From positions 102,105,440 to 102,169,439 of the forward strand of contig NC_067284.1 of assembly GCF_020740795.1 (NCBI RefSeq): a DNA stretch of 64,000 nt. Direction: 5' to 3'. The position numbers were made by a program, and so were the translations under genes. This DNA comes from Apus apus. Lineage: Eukaryota; Chordata; Aves; Apodiformes; Apodidae. How positions within the stretch are numbered: the stretch's first letter is position 1; each line of letters starts with the position of its first letter. The notes under the pieces were generated by a model. That model made no database searches, was not told the origin of the DNA, and saw nothing but the letters and a program-made list of their open reading frames with translations. Of the stretch, positions 1-13,194 are shown piece by piece.

Positions 1-3000
1 TTTCAAGTAGTTCTATCCCTAATTAGATCATATTTTGGTATTATGCAAAGCCACAGTGAATTATAAGCAAAAGATGGCACTCTAAGTGAAAACATAGGAA
101 ATGCTTATGACTGACCTTGAGTGCTTTCCAGGACCAGAGGTTACGGGTACACTTTGTATCTATTTGGGATCACCACAGACTTCTGATTAGCAGAAAAAAA
201 CAGATGCTTATTGCTTTGTGGTTTTCTTCCTTTAAATACATGCCCAAGCAGAAGACACTGTCTATGTAACAGTATGTTAAGGAAGCAGAAACATAGCATC
301 TACTTGTCTTCAAGATTGTCTTCATCTGCTACAAGAGGGTAGCAGTCCATTCTATTAGTTATGATAGAGACTGCAACAAATAGACTTATGCAGCTGATGG
401 GCCCGTTCCTTCTATCTGCCAAAACATTTTCTATGCACACTGCACGTGGGGCCGACAGCACTATATGTTTATTGCTACTCTTCAGCAAATTAACCACACA
501 AACATGCTAATGCCAGTGACCTAGTTGCACTCTTCCATGGCTTGCTTAATAATCTGGGGACTAGAAGCCAGGAATTTCATTCGTTTTTCTTCTGCTTGCT
601 GTCTTTCCCTTTTTCCTATCCCACAAATTTAATGGAGATTTCACAAACTTTCCCACTGGGCAGCAAAAGGAAACCAGCTCTATATCAGTTTTTCCACACA
701 GAAGCAAAGCTGGCCCATTGCAGACTAGCCTTCAGATAGGGGCAGTCAGCCAGGACGTAATACTTTCTGTATCCAAGTCTCTGGCCATTGCTCCAGCTGC
801 TAAATTACAACTTGAAGATTCAAGCCAAGGGGAGGCTAACTGTAGTCCCCTGCACTGGAGAAGAGCAACACCAGATTGTCACTGGATCAGATTTAGGACC
901 CTGCCCTCTCACATCCCACACTAACTGGTTGACTACTGGGCTAATGATCTAGCTAGAAACTTTTACTCCACCGCAAAGTTATTTAATTAGTAACAAGAGG
1001 TGGAGTGGTTGGAATGGAGGAGCAGAAGTCAAAGATCAGCACTGTAGCCCAGTGCTTGTGGCATTTGGACACAGTCCTTGCTTCATTTGCAGCAAGGCAG
1101 AGGGGTAAACCCATATCTGCTGTATCTAGGTGAGCTATGGAGACAGTTTTCTTTAACCAAAGAACCAGTTCTGTTAGGCTTTGTCACATTCACTTTTTCT
1201 TTGAGAAAGATTCTCAGTTCAGTTGGGTACCTGTAGAAAAAGTAACTGTTTAGCATGAGAATGATGGGCCAAGGCCCCCTACAACCTAGGCATAAAGGAC
1301 TGGGGCTTTTTCATTTCTTTTTTCTCCTCCACGTGTCCTTCTGTGAGTCCCTCCCTGGAAATGGAAATGCTGTATTGTAATGCAGATTTCCTGCAGAATC
1401 TCACAGATCACACTCTGCAGGGATTTCACTCTTCAGCTGAAATACTTTTCAGCAAAGGTATTGTTCATTTACTCAACAGCTTTATTTTTAAACATGGAAT
1501 ACTATAACTGTGCATTACTAATTCCTTGTAAAAGTATTACAGTGTTTATTTTTTGACTGAGGCTTGAGGGCTCAAGATCATTTATCTGAGTTTTGTTGGG
1601 GTCTTTTTTATTCCATTATTTATGAATTTAAAATACACTATGACAGGATCAAAATAAAGTAAAATACCTCAAAACCCCACTAGTCTTGTTTTCCTTTCTT
1701 CAGTCCCAGCACCCAGTCTGTTTCTCTTTCATGCTTTCCACAGAGAACCATTTTCTTTAATGTAATCACTGCCTGATTGACTCTTGCCTCTGTTTTCACT
1801 TTCCTCCTGTTTGTGGAGGTCACAGAAACAGCAGAAGTTTAATCTAACTTCTCATTAGAGACCACACTTTGGGCCCAAACTCCTCAAAGGCCCAGAGCCA
1901 GCCAGAGAAACACCATCCATCTCAACCCAGAGCCAAGGTGTAAGACCAGAACAGAGAAGCAGGGAAATCCTGCCCTGAATTCACCTCCAGGAGCAGGTCT
2001 GGTCCTTGCCCTTGGTCATCTTAAAACTAAAGTGACCAGCAGATAGTCATCTTCAGCAGCACAGTGGCATTTCCCTCCCAACAGTTACAAAAATGTCAGA
2101 TGAGCCAAAAGGAGTGACATGATGGTAAAGAACCTCTCTCTCCCCAGTAGGTAAAGGGAAGATCTGTGCCCCAGTGCAACTGGTGCAGCTGCTACAGAGA
2201 GAAGATTTTATTCAGCAAGTGCTTCAGAGAGGTTAATCCAGGTTTTGTGAAGAAAGAGATGAGACTCATCCACAGAAAATAAGATCCATGTGGAGGATGG
2301 AGAGGGGAACAGTGGTATTTGCTAGCTTCCCCCTCTGCTGCAAGCAAACTTTTGGTCTGAGCCTACTCTTAGCATCTCCTGCATTTGTTGTATGCCTCAC
2401 CCATGGTAGCACTTCAGCAGTGGGAGAATACATTTGTCCTGGGCTGATTCTTACTTTGTTAACCCATACCAGAGCCTGGAGAAACCAGTGCTATCTTCAC
2501 AGTTCAAGTTCACTCACAGGCAGATGGCTCAGGGGATCTAAAGTAAATGAGCCTTTAACTACACTGTTTGGGGATCAGATATTAATGCTTTAAATTATTT
2601 AGCACAAGGTATTATATTTCAAAAAGAACAGGAGGTTTGTCCTTGCAGTGATGACTATAGCATGCAAAATTTCCAGCCTGGCTCATGGAGAGATCCGGAA
2701 GCATTACACTGATGTTCAAGAAGACATTTGCATCTTACTGTAGCAGAGCAACATTTGAGTCATGCAGACATTAATAGGTCTCAAACATAGGAAGGCTTCA
2801 CCCCACTGAAAGCAATGCATGGGCTTAGGAATTCTGCTGAATTTGGGCCTCCAAAAAACCTGAGTCACATTGTTGCTCTAGAAGCAATGACCACAGGTTT
2901 GTTTTTATAGCTCCAAAGTAAAAAGTACTTGAAAATGAATGGGAATATCTAGATTTTGGTTAAGAAACCCTTAACAGAAGAAGTATTTGCTATGGGCTAG

Positions 3001-4100
3001 TAACAATTGCAACCCCCTACATTATCTTTATAGGCTAAACTCTGTCTTAAAATGTGTGTGGGCAGTTTCCATTGGTGCATGTAAACATAAATTATTGAAT
3101 AAAGAATAATTGATTTAGAATTGTAAAAAATCAGCAGCCTTGCACAGAAAAGGGACAGCAGCAGACAGATACATTTTAAGTACTAATGACTTTGCCTTAT
3201 GAGAGTAGCTTTACCCAGTGTATAATGCATGAGTGGTAAAATAGGTCAAACCCTGGAAACATCCACATCTTAGAAATCATTATGACTACAATGGTTTTAC
3301 TGCATCACCAATTGCATAAGAGCTCCAAAGCAAAGGCGTATGTGGAATGCAAAACATAATGAAAATCCTTGCTCTTGTGTCACAGATTAGAGAGCTGCTA
3401 CAGATTTTGGATCCTTTCCCAATTTTAATACAGTTACATTCTTGTGGCTGGTACTTCTACATTTTCAATTCTGGGTGTGATAAGAGTTTGCTCCTTTGTG
3501 CTTTTTGTACCTTTCATAAGATTTCAGCTATTTGTGGTACAGGAAATTTGGCGTGTTAGCAATGATAGTAAATTTATTAATTGAAAGTTTGGCCATCCTG
3601 TTTGTATTCTGCTGGGGCTTTGGGGCAGAGGGCTTCATCCCATGACATCCCATCCCCCAAAAACAGGGGAAGCTTGTTCGCTGCCTACCTACCACTACAG
3701 CTAAAGTTATGTCAGTGATGGGTAATGAAAAGGCTTTGTTATTTAACAGGCAAATAATAGAGAGTCTTTGTGCAAGGATAATTACAGTGGTTTGGATATT
3801 CCTGGACTAATCCTTGGGATGAACATTCATCTCAGTAAATCACTAATAAATATACATTAGCACCATGTCTGTCACTATTTTATACTCAAGTCATCTTGGT
3901 CATACTACTCACAAGTTTATCTGGGGCTGGTTTTGTTACACTTCAATACCCTTTGCCTATCCTTGCTGAATAACTGTAACAAAACAATATGAACTTCCTG
4001 CATTTTACCTCAACCAATCTGTCTCCTGATAAAGCAGCAGTGAGGTTGCGTAGCTTGCTGACTACTGGGAAGAGTAACTGGTAAATATTTGCACTGCACT
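1..4100. other. Non-coding AT-rich flank
   Basis: I see no gene here. The longest open frames are around 100 codons or less, have no recognisable domain, and are what chance gives in AT-rich DNA. No CR1 fragment with a recognisable 3' end was found. Around 2795-2850 there is a short piece resembling old sauropsid interspersed repeats, too decayed to name. Confidence 0.6.
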
Positions 4101-4104
4101 TCGA

Positions 4105-4215
4105 AGAAGTAGGACCTGACTCATCATGGCATTACTTCAGTTTTACATCAGTATTAACCGTTAAAATTCATGTCACTACAATCCTAAAAACCTGCTGCTG
4201 AGAATCAGACCCACA
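4105..4215. repeat. Possible decayed MITE-like repeat
   Basis: The left edge (GGACCTGACTCAT) and the right edge read backwards (GGTCTGATTCTCAG) resemble each other, and the interior (CAGTTTTACATCAGTATTAAC) resembles a palindromic repeat that I recall from turtle, crocodile and bird genomes. It is heavily diverged, and the family name cannot be confirmed without a repeat library. Confidence 0.25.
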
Positions 4216-5082
4216 AGGGAGCACGTGCCATTGCTGAACTTCTTGCACTATTTCATATGTTATTTTTGCTGAGTTATCAGTTGCCTGAGCCGGTTCACCA
4301 CCCGATGGTGGTGGGGGGGTGGGCTTGGGAGCAAGTGAGGGTGCTGGCAGACGTGAATGGCAGGTACTGGAGATAGCCAGCTGGAGAAGCAGGAGTCATA
4401 TTTGTCTGGACCTCTTGCTAGGATGAAAACACTCCAGGTCAAAGACTACTTTCTGTGGAAAGAAGAAAAGCCTTGGAATTGTATAAAGAGCCCTAAATAC
4501 TGACCACAAAGATGAACTCAATCTCATGGGTTCATAGTTTATGTTTGTGGAAGTCAACACAAGCCCAAAACTTCACTGTATATGTCACATTTCCTTATTT
4601 TGCAGGATGACCCGTAGATCCAGGCAGTGACATTTTGTCCAGTACTGTGCCCTGGCCCTTAGGTCTGACTTAAAAGATTTTTATTAAAATCAGGAGGCAG
4701 AAGGTCCAAATATTTATCTCATACTTACAAGTAGTATTATTTAACTTAAATTATGCTACCTGACAGCTCCTCCTAGTCAGAGGGCTACAAAATAGCCCTC
4801 TTCAAAGGAAAAGTAAGATACAAAAGTTTACAGAGGAAAATGAAGAGTGGGAAAGTATTGCTATTATTATGGAATAAGGCTGCTGCAAAATTGCTATGAA
4901 AATAGGAAATCCATAATTTTATTGCCAAACTTGATTTTGGTTACAGTAATAGTCATGAACAGTGGAGATGGGAAAAAAAGACCCATTAAGTGTTTTTTTA
5001 TGTCTTCTGGTTAATTAAGAGTGTCTCCCTACCAGGATCTTGACTGTTTTGTTCATTTTAAAAATAACTAAAGCAATGAGGG

Positions 5083-5215
5083 TTCAACTCGTTCCCTTGG
5101 GAGACCGTTCAGCAGACTAACAGACCTCACTGCTAGGAAATTTTTCCTTATTATCAGCACAGATTTCTTGCTTCACTTTCATCTTGTTACTTCTAGCTAT
5201 ACCTGGTTGGACCAT
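5083..5215 (-). mobile_element. Old CR1 LINE fragment, antisense
   Basis: The segment containing TTGGGAGACCGTTCAGCAGA, then CCTCACTGCTAGGAAATTTT and TCCTTATTATCAGCAC, follows the antisense layout of the CR1 3' region (the stretch read as 'secondary structure / lasting fewer residues' just before the 3' end). It is far more decayed than the copies at 31.0, 44.9 and 51.7 kb, so it is probably an ancient insertion. It has no coding capacity. Confidence 0.45.
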
Positions 5216-8200
5216 TTCTGTATTACATCAAATTCCAGCATTTCATCTCATGTATGTATTTCTTCCCCAGGGCAGATACTGGGCTAAATCTGAGCTTCAG
5301 TGAAGAAACTGGACATAAACACAGAGTAGCAATTTACTATAATAGGTCCTATTTTTACTACACAGTGAGGACACAAACAAAGAGAATTGCTATTTAAATT
5401 CAGAATGGGAAATCTGAAAATCAATTTTTTTCTTCAAGCTCTTTTGTTTTTCTTTTTTTCCAAGTATATGGCTGCCAGCTTCTAAAATCCACTTAAGCAC
5501 TCAGAAAGCAGCTTATAGACACCAGATTCTTCCCCTCCAAGAAAACTGAACTGACATTCTAGAGCTGCAGATCACATACTAAGTCACATTTAAAGGGAAG
5601 GAATGTCTTTTATTTACTACAAGACCAACACCAGACATATACTTGCTCAAATAGTTTGCTAGAGATGAGTATGTCTTCTGTGCAGAAGGTCACAATGGGG
5701 TACGTTCCCCTTAGGTCTTAATTATGCTCTATTTATACCTTCCTCTGAAAATTTCTCTAATTGGGAGATACTGGGAATTTTTCTTCATTTAGCCATATTT
5801 TTGGTATTTCACTGTCTCTTGGGAAAGTCAGTTGTAAAAAGAGTCATTTAAACATTATTGATGGTGTGAGGTAGACCTCCTAGTGTAGGGCAAGAGAAAA
5901 CTTTGAAAGGCATTTAAGTAATATTGTTAACTATTGTTATGCACATTGTTCCTCTTTCTTTTCACCTATTCTCAGATTTCTAACAACTTTAATTTTCACT
6001 TCCCTATAAAGAAAGTGAAAACTTCATTGAAAAATACTCTTTTTTTTTTTCCTCAGAAAACAGAGAGAGAAACCTATGAAAAAAAAATGAGTCTTCCAAC
6101 CAATGCTAGACAGGGAGCAAGTGAAACCAAACTGCCAGCAAACAAATGAACCAGCTCATTTCAGAAGCTTAATATTAACCTTAAATTGAGCTAATGAAAT
6201 TATAAAAATGTTTCCTGGTGTTTCTCTGAGATATTTATCCTTTTTTAAAAAACACATTCTCCATAAAATAACATTGGCCTTAAAATACCACCTTCTTTCA
6301 AGTTGACAGCTTTTCTCAAGAGGGGAAAAAATATAGGGAATATTTTGCCTGTAACTAGACTCCTAGACCTGTGGCCTTGTGGGAAACTGTTCTTTTCTTC
6401 CCCACATAAGCTGGTAGCCCCCCAGTACTGGCTTGCAACAGGCCTGTACCCTAAAGAGAAACTAAAATTTATGCAGAAGATCCAGTGTTTCTCAATATTG
6501 AGCCACTGTCTATGGCTCTTCCTATGTTGTAATTATCAGGGGGCAGTAACTGTCAACTACACATTTCTAGATCCTTGCTTCCTGCTTCTGGCCAACTCCT
6601 CACTTGTTTTAAGTTTTGCAGTTCAGGTAAGTGAAATACTTTCTGATTTGCAAACTAAAAGCTTGTTCCCTCCAACTGTCCCTTGTTCTTGTGAAAATAA
6701 GTTTTGTCTGCTCAACTTTCCTGAAATCATATATATTGTGGGATGAGAAATTACACCAAGTATGAAGCCTCTGGATCTAGTCAGCTGCATGGCAGTGAAA
6801 AGAATGAGTGGATTACAGGCGGTAAAAAATCAAAGTGAAAATAAAGAAATGCTTAAAATGAAATTAAAGCACATGTGTAGTTACTTCACAGGAAAGCCCA
6901 ATGCATCTGCATTCTGGAGAATGGTATAACACACCTGTGAGCTTCCTAGGCTTGCTGTGTATATGCCAGACCCTTGAAATTAGCTAGTGTGAAAAATGTT
7001 TTTGTGGTTTCGTTTCCTCTGCAGGGTTTTGGGTTAGGGTTTTGTTTTCTGGTTTTGTCTTTGGGGGGTGTTGGTTGTTTTTTCCTTTCTTAAAGCAATT
7101 AAAAATGCAAGGGAAAGGAATTTTCCAGTTCAAGTCCCTCAAAGAGCGGGTTTGCTATCCTCCATACACATGCTTACCTTGTGTTTGTCACCATTCCTGA
7201 GCTCTGAATATTACTGCATGAAGTAATCTGCTTTATCATTCTCTCCTGAGAGCACTGCGAGCAGTCTGGGGGTCTGATTTAGAATACACTCCTGTTGTAT
7301 CAGTTTATATTTTAAAAGGCAAGTTCAAAGAACTGATGGTGGTAATATTTACTACAGCCTTTAGTTCTTCTGCATATACCCTCTGCAGTTCTGGGCTACT
7401 GAACAGGAAGGCTCTGTCACTCATTAACTTAGTGCTGAGTGTCCTAAGCAATGTCGAGAGCCAGAAGTGCCTGCAAGGGTTGCTTGCTGTGCAAGGCACT
7501 TAGTTCCTCAAGAACCAAATTATTTGCAGCATTTCTTCCAGACAAGGAATCCAGGAAAGCAAAGTCCAGATGCTGCAGCCCAGACTGAGATGAAGCTTTA
7601 CCCTTGTCTTACTCTTGCACAAATTTGAGTAGGGATCTTTAGAGGATGTTCTTAGAGGCATGCTTCCCCTATTACTTGGATGTACCCAGCTTTCCTTAGG
7701 AGATTTTAGGGACCCTTACAGATGTATAGTGGTTGAGACTGCTGACACACTGGAAACTGACCTTTGCAATAATGTTGCTGACGTAAGGCAGCAGTATATG
7801 GAGATTTATATAATGTCTTGATCAAATCTATACAAGTACTACTACAGTTCCAGCTTCTCAACAGTAGATTAATAAAAAAAATAAAAATTAAAAAAAAAAC
7901 AACCTCTCATAAAACACTACAGTGTGTTCTTAGCAAGATTCTAACAAAATGTGGTGAAATACTAAAGTGATCAGTCTTACTTCCTCTTCGGACAAACTAG
8001 CAGGTTAGGTGGCTTGAATTTACTGTAAGAAAGCCTTGTTGTTAACTGTATCTGAGCAGCCCTTTCTCCCAGCATTGCCAACTGTGGGGCAGCTCCAGCA
8101 AAAGTACCTGTAGTTCCCAGTGCAAACTAGTAGAGACAAGTTCACAGAAGGTGAACACTGTTTTGTCTCAAGCTAGTCAGCCATGCTCTGCAAAAAAACA

Positions 8201-8560
8201 GCTACTACGTTAGATCTCCTATTTTTGCTGTGACCAGAGGGGCTGCATTGCTGTTAGCAATGGGGAGGGATAGGGACAATTTTCAGAGGGGGGAAGGAAA
8301 GGAAAACCCTAATGAAGGCAAGGGCATGGAAGTGACAGTTCAAACCAAGCAGCTCCAAAGCACTATTACTACTTTCAGAATCCTTTAAACCTGTGAATAA
8401 AAGCATGAATTCAAATTAATCAATTGTCTTTTAAAGTAGCTGAGGTAGCACTCTGACTATTACCTGTGCTTTTAGAGTGCATCTCAAATGTGTCGTTCAG
8501 GCTTCTGAAGACAAGAAAGATACGAATGAATCACCTTGTTACAAATTAATCACCCTGGGA
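5216..8560. other. Non-coding AT-rich flank
   Basis: No gene is supported. One 147-codon open frame at 6303-6746 has no domain and no exon signals. Near 7029-7040 a single TTAGGG unit occurs in a GT-rich stretch and is not a telomeric array. An A-rich low-complexity patch lies at about 7873-7902. Confidence 0.55.
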
Positions 8561-8564
8561 TTAG

Positions 8565-8712
8565 GGGTAAAAATTTCAAAAGCACCTTAAAATGACTTAG
8601 AAATCTAATTCCCATTTTCAGAATTGACTTAGGCAGTTACATCCTCACTCTAGTCAAAAGTCAATGGGATGACAGCACCTAAATCACTCTAATGCATCCA
8701 AAAATGTTACCC
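8565..8712. repeat. Decayed MITE-like inverted repeat
   Basis: The segment begins GGGTAAAAATTTCAAAAGCACC and ends with an approximate reverse complement (ATGTTACCC). Inside are pieces such as CACCTAAATCACT and GTCAATGGGATGA, which mirror the 'GACTTAGG...CCTAAGTC' pattern of non-autonomous DNA transposons common in sauropsid genomes. Related fragments may lie near 25500-25600 and at 38001-38062. Family membership is from memory and not tested. Confidence 0.35.
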
Positions 8713-9689
8713 ACTTCTACATGTGACACAACACCAAGCCCCTCTATAGTTCCTTTTTGCCCTTCAGTGAGTGCCTCAGGCTTCTGCTTTTTCATCACTG
8801 ATTTCAGTCCACATTTACCATATGTTGTGCTTTCATTTTCATTAAACATTTTGAAAGATAGAGGTTTCAAACAGTGAGCTACTCATTCATTCATCTTTCC
8901 ACAAAGAATCTTAGCACCACTAAAACACCAATTTCAGACTATTACTTTTAACTAATGAGAAAGGAAACGTTTTTCCTGACACTGACTACAAAATCCATCC
9001 ACTAGTTTTTATATTTTACGAGATGATACAGCATGTACCACTGCTACATCTCAGACTAAGTTTATGTTTTGGTCTTCTTCCAGTTACATGCCTTTTTCAT
9101 AAGTTAATGAGCAACCACAGAATAGCCAAAGTATCCTTTGAGTTCTAAAGGTATAGTGCAATAGCTGAGCTGTCTGGATGCTGCTGCTCTTCCATTGATC
9201 AGATTATGATAGTGTCCCTTTTCCTCCTTGGGGCATTGGAAAAACCTTTTCACCCCTCTGTCTCTGTTCCTCTCCACCCTGATTCTGTCATGTCCATTGT
9301 ATCTGCAGCATTATGTTGGTAGCACTTCTGTCATAAAAGTCTGATTCCATTGTGACACAAGCTATAAAAAATAAGCTTAAGGAATACATATGTCTAGATT
9401 AGACCTATTCACAAGCATATGCGAACGTAGTATCTTGCTCTCTGATACAAAAAGATGAACTTCCTAGCACTCATGAATGACCAGTTAGAAAAGGGAATTA
9501 AGACAGGGCAGGGAGGCAGTGAACAAAAGCAAAAATCACATTCAGATCTGAAGGAAAATGATATTCACAGTAAGTCGGCAGGCATCCTGGCTTTCAGCTC
9601 TTTTTATGATTCCTCCTCCCCCCTTTTTATTGCTTACTTTTTAGTTCTTTAGCCCAAGACTCTCTTTTTTTCACGCTTTTGTCATTTTC
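8713..9689. other. Non-coding flank
   Basis: No gene, RNA or clear repeat was recognised in this stretch. Confidence 0.5.
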
Positions 9690-9870
9690 CCTAGACAAAA
9701 GCACAGGACTTGGGGAAAAGTATCAGGGAAGGGGAAATTCCTATCCTGACATTTATTTCTTCAGTGACCTTGACAAAGTCACTTAATTTATTGTTTCCCT
9801 TGCTGTAACAAAATGGACAGGAATGAACATGGAGTCTTTTCTAACATTCACAACTGCTTTGTGATCCTAC
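9690..9870 (+). mobile_element. MIR-like SINE fossil
   Basis: The core reads CTTCAGTGACCTTGACAAAG, then TCACTTAATTTATTG, then a pyrimidine stretch and TAACAAAATGGACAGG. This is the order of the MIR SINE core and its L2-like tail (TGTGACCTTGGGCAAGTCACTTAACC, CAGTTTCC, TGTAAAATGGGGA). The upstream part also follows the MIR head loosely. Such ancient amniote SINEs survive as short diverged copies in birds. Confidence 0.5.
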
Positions 9871-10440
9871 CCTATCTGTTAAGACTGCTTTGAAACCCCA
9901 GACTAAGTTAGTACAGATTGGAGCTGTAATTGTTATCAGTAATGCCTCTCCTTTCTTCTAGACACACTTTCTGCTGCAGTCAATACCTGTTCAGCAGCCG
10001 GTCATGGTGGGAGAATAGCAATCACCAGGATAAATGCTATTGCCCTTTCTCCCAAGCCTGTTGCATCTCAATAAACTCTGCAGTGTCTCTGGCAAAGGGG
10101 GAATTCAAAAGGGTGGTCCCAAATCAGGACTCTGAAGGGCTTTGCATTCAGAGTAAGACACTATGGGAGTATCATGATGACAGCTGCACTTACATCACTG
10201 AAAATAATTATTCTGATCCATGAACACAAGCTAAGCCATAAGAATGGTCTTGTAAGCAAGGTCTGTTTTAATAGAAACATAAGTATTATGCATTACAGTC
10301 TATTATAAATTGGTTGTAATTTTCTCCTGACACTCTGTGAATTAAACTAGTTAGGATACCAAAAAAAATAACAAATGCCACAAAGCAAAAAGCAAGCTCA
10401 GTGTCTGAAGGTTAATGATTGCTCATGAAAGCTACAGAAA

Positions 10441-10690
10441 TAAATTATCTGCCTAGGGACACTGTCACATGATCGGCACAAAAGCTGCAACAGCCGAAAA
10501 TGTTTATGTAGAGAAAAAAAACAGTGTCAGCATCGCAGGGCCCTTCCCCCACTGCTGAACCGGAGTCCGGAGCCAAACAGCTGCTCCTGACTGCTTACAT
10601 TAGACTAATTTGTGCTGCAACATTGCAGCTGCTTAATTTTTAGACTGAACTTTATCACCAATAAGTGTTACAATAACAAGTGATCCAGTC
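10441..10690. promoter_or_regulatory. Candidate conserved regulatory block
   Basis: This stretch is less AT-rich than its surroundings and free of recognisable repeats. It holds two CAGCTGCT E-box motifs, with CAGCTG at 10578-10583 and 10626-10631 exactly 48 bases apart. Each lies near a homeodomain-type TAAT core, and several isolated CpG sites are kept (CATGATCGGCAC, CAGCCGAAAA, GAACCGGAGTCCGGAG). That texture suggests selection, but no comparison was possible. Confidence 0.25.
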
Positions 10691-10699
10691 CCATCTCTG

Positions 10700-13190
10700 A
10701 AGAAATAGCAAGTTCTTCAACCACAAAGGCAGCTTATGGTGCCAAAATTCAAGAAAGAAGTAAGAAGACAATGCCTCAAATGATATTTTCAATCGTAATG
10801 ACCTACTCTTGCTTTTACTGGGAAAGGCTTAAAAGGTGGGTTTGCTCCTAAATTAACTGGGGGTCAGACTGTGCCCCTAAGCGATGGGGGTTGTCTCACC
10901 CCAACACTGAGGACCAGTGGCTGAGAACCATGGCAGAGGCTGATGGAGCAGCAAGGTGGAAGAAAGGTGAGGTGCTGGGGTTCAGAGGGTCACCCACGCT
11001 TCCCAGCTGGCCTTCGGGCACCAGCATTTTCAGGTGGCACTGCAGAGCCCTGTCACTTGGCACCCTTCCCTGCACCTTTGCCCCTTCACTTCTCCAGGCT
11101 CGCACTAGTTTGGGGTTTGGTGTCCTGAAGCACTGCTTTTGCACATCCTTCTGGCCACACATTCACTGGTGTCTCCTTAAAACATTTATTGCACTCAACA
11201 TTTAAAAAGAAGAAGTTAAAAAAAAAAAAGGGGGGGGGGGGGACCTAACTCATTCATATCCTAACAGCTTGAAAGCCCTGACCTCCTCTTCACCCCTCCC
11301 TCTGCTTCCCCCCCTGAAAAAAATGTGTTCAAAGGCAGTTACATAGGAGGAAGTGTTTACAGAGAGGCAGCAGAGTGGTGCTCCTTGGGTAACAGAAGTG
11401 CTGCAATTACAAAATGTCACATGTTGTTCCTCCCGCTTTCCTCTGAGTTATTTTCCTTTCTTAACATGCAGGGCTTCGTCTTTTGCTGAAACAGACACTG
11501 ACCTGAACTGGTGGTGATTCGTGCCAAATATGCAGGCACTGTTTTGCTACATTTTGGAATTCAGTGAAGTCCATGTGTCAGGCATTTGCTTGCGCTCGGG
11601 AAACGCCAGTGCAGAGAGTAAAGCCCTCCCCGCCCCCTCCCACCCCCAGTGCTTGGAATGCAGAGAAACTTTGCAGGTTTTAATTAGTTTTAATATGATT
11701 AATGTTTTTAGCTGCATATCGTGTTACATCCAGCATGCTTGTTAAAAAAATTTAAAAAAAAAAAAAGGGGCCATTTAAAAGTACTGGTCTTAGTTATTAA
11801 GAAAACAAATTGAGACGGGGAAAAAAAAACCCACCGAGAGAGCAATTATACAGTTAAACAAAAAGCTGTAGTTGCTCGCAGTGGTAAGGGGGTTGCAGAT
11901 AGACTGTTGTTTGCCTGTGTGCATGTGTGTGCTTGGGGAGGAAGAGAGGCATGGGGAATTGGTAACACGAAAAAAGGGATGCTCCAGCAGTGCACCCCAC
12001 CACTGGCAGTCTCCCAAAGACCAGCTAGAAAAAGGAGATGCTGCACCAAATGATGGCTTCTGTCTGTACAACTTAAAAAATCAGAATAAATGCAGAACCC
12101 CTGGGAACAAGGGAGGGGGCTTTTTGGTTTTTATCAAATTATTATTAGTCAGACTTTTGCCCACCAGCAGGAGATGGTGGCATCCATAGTCTTGTTTTAT
12201 TCCACCCCAAATGTATAAGAATAGGGGTGACTGGATAAATAGGCCTCAGGGGCTTCTGACTGCTATTCATGGAGCAGAGCTGCAAATAGAAAAAATATTT
12301 TAAGAAGAAAAGCGTGGAGTAAAGGAGAGAATAGCAAAGTCTCTTGCACCCTTTCCAGATCTTCCTCTCAAAGTTGGCCTTTAAACCTTTAAAACTTTAT
12401 GAATTTATTAAAAGAACACCTCTGAAAGAGTAATGCAAGGGATAAGACCCAGCTACAAAACTGGAACTCTTATCTGTACAATTCAGGAGAGCAGCGTGAG
12501 GGGATAATTGCAAGTGAGGTGAAAGAAAAAAGAAGGAAAGACTATGTTAAGGAGTGGTTTGAATCAGGAGTTTTAGGGAAAACAGGGATATTGGAAAAGG
12601 AGGCTAGCTCTTGTACAGAGGCTTTATGGCAGAAGCCAGAAGTACGAGAAGAAACCAAAAGGAGGATTCAGAAGGAAGAAGCAGCACGCTCAGAATATAG
12701 GTAATGACTTACTTATTAAGTAGGATGCTTTTCAGTGAAGGAGCTTAAATATGCAATAGGACCAAAAGCAAATATGGGGATTCAAGGATAACTTGCAGAA
12801 AATTTTAATTTTCTCTCTCTGAAATTTCAGAGTCCCATCATTTCTTTTTATAGTTAAAAAAAAAAACCTGTTAAAAATGGTGTTTTTCATAAAACTCACA
12901 CTGAGCTCAGCCTCCTTGTGCAGTGCCAGCAGAGTGGAGAAAGGCATTACCCAAGGCACAGAGAGGAGGTTCCCCTCCTGGGAGGAGGCAGACACACAGG
13001 CAGGTGGCTCTGCACCATCTCACCCACATCCATGCTGGGGGCTTCGTCCAGTGCAGTATTCCAAGGGAAAGTTTAGTGTACTCCTGCCACCCAAATTCTC
13101 TCCTAATACCTGAAAACATTTCCAGCCAAATAGAGGTGAAACTAAGTATGTGTCTATAAAAAGATTTGGTTTCACTGAATCAACATTTTC
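10700..13190. other. Non-coding flank with A/G homopolymer
   Basis: No gene is supported. At 11218-11242 an A12 run is followed directly by G13. A further A-rich run sits at about 11749-11766. A purine-rich open frame at 12519-12704 encodes a lysine/glutamate-rich peptide without a recognisable domain. The overlapping open frames on both strands near 10.9-11.2 kb and 11.8-12.1 kb come from locally higher GC content. Confidence 0.5.
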
Positions 13191-13194
13191 CAAT

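Noticed and set aside
7021..7060. Telomere-like TTAGGG word
   Set aside because: Only one unit is present in a GT-rich stretch; no array.
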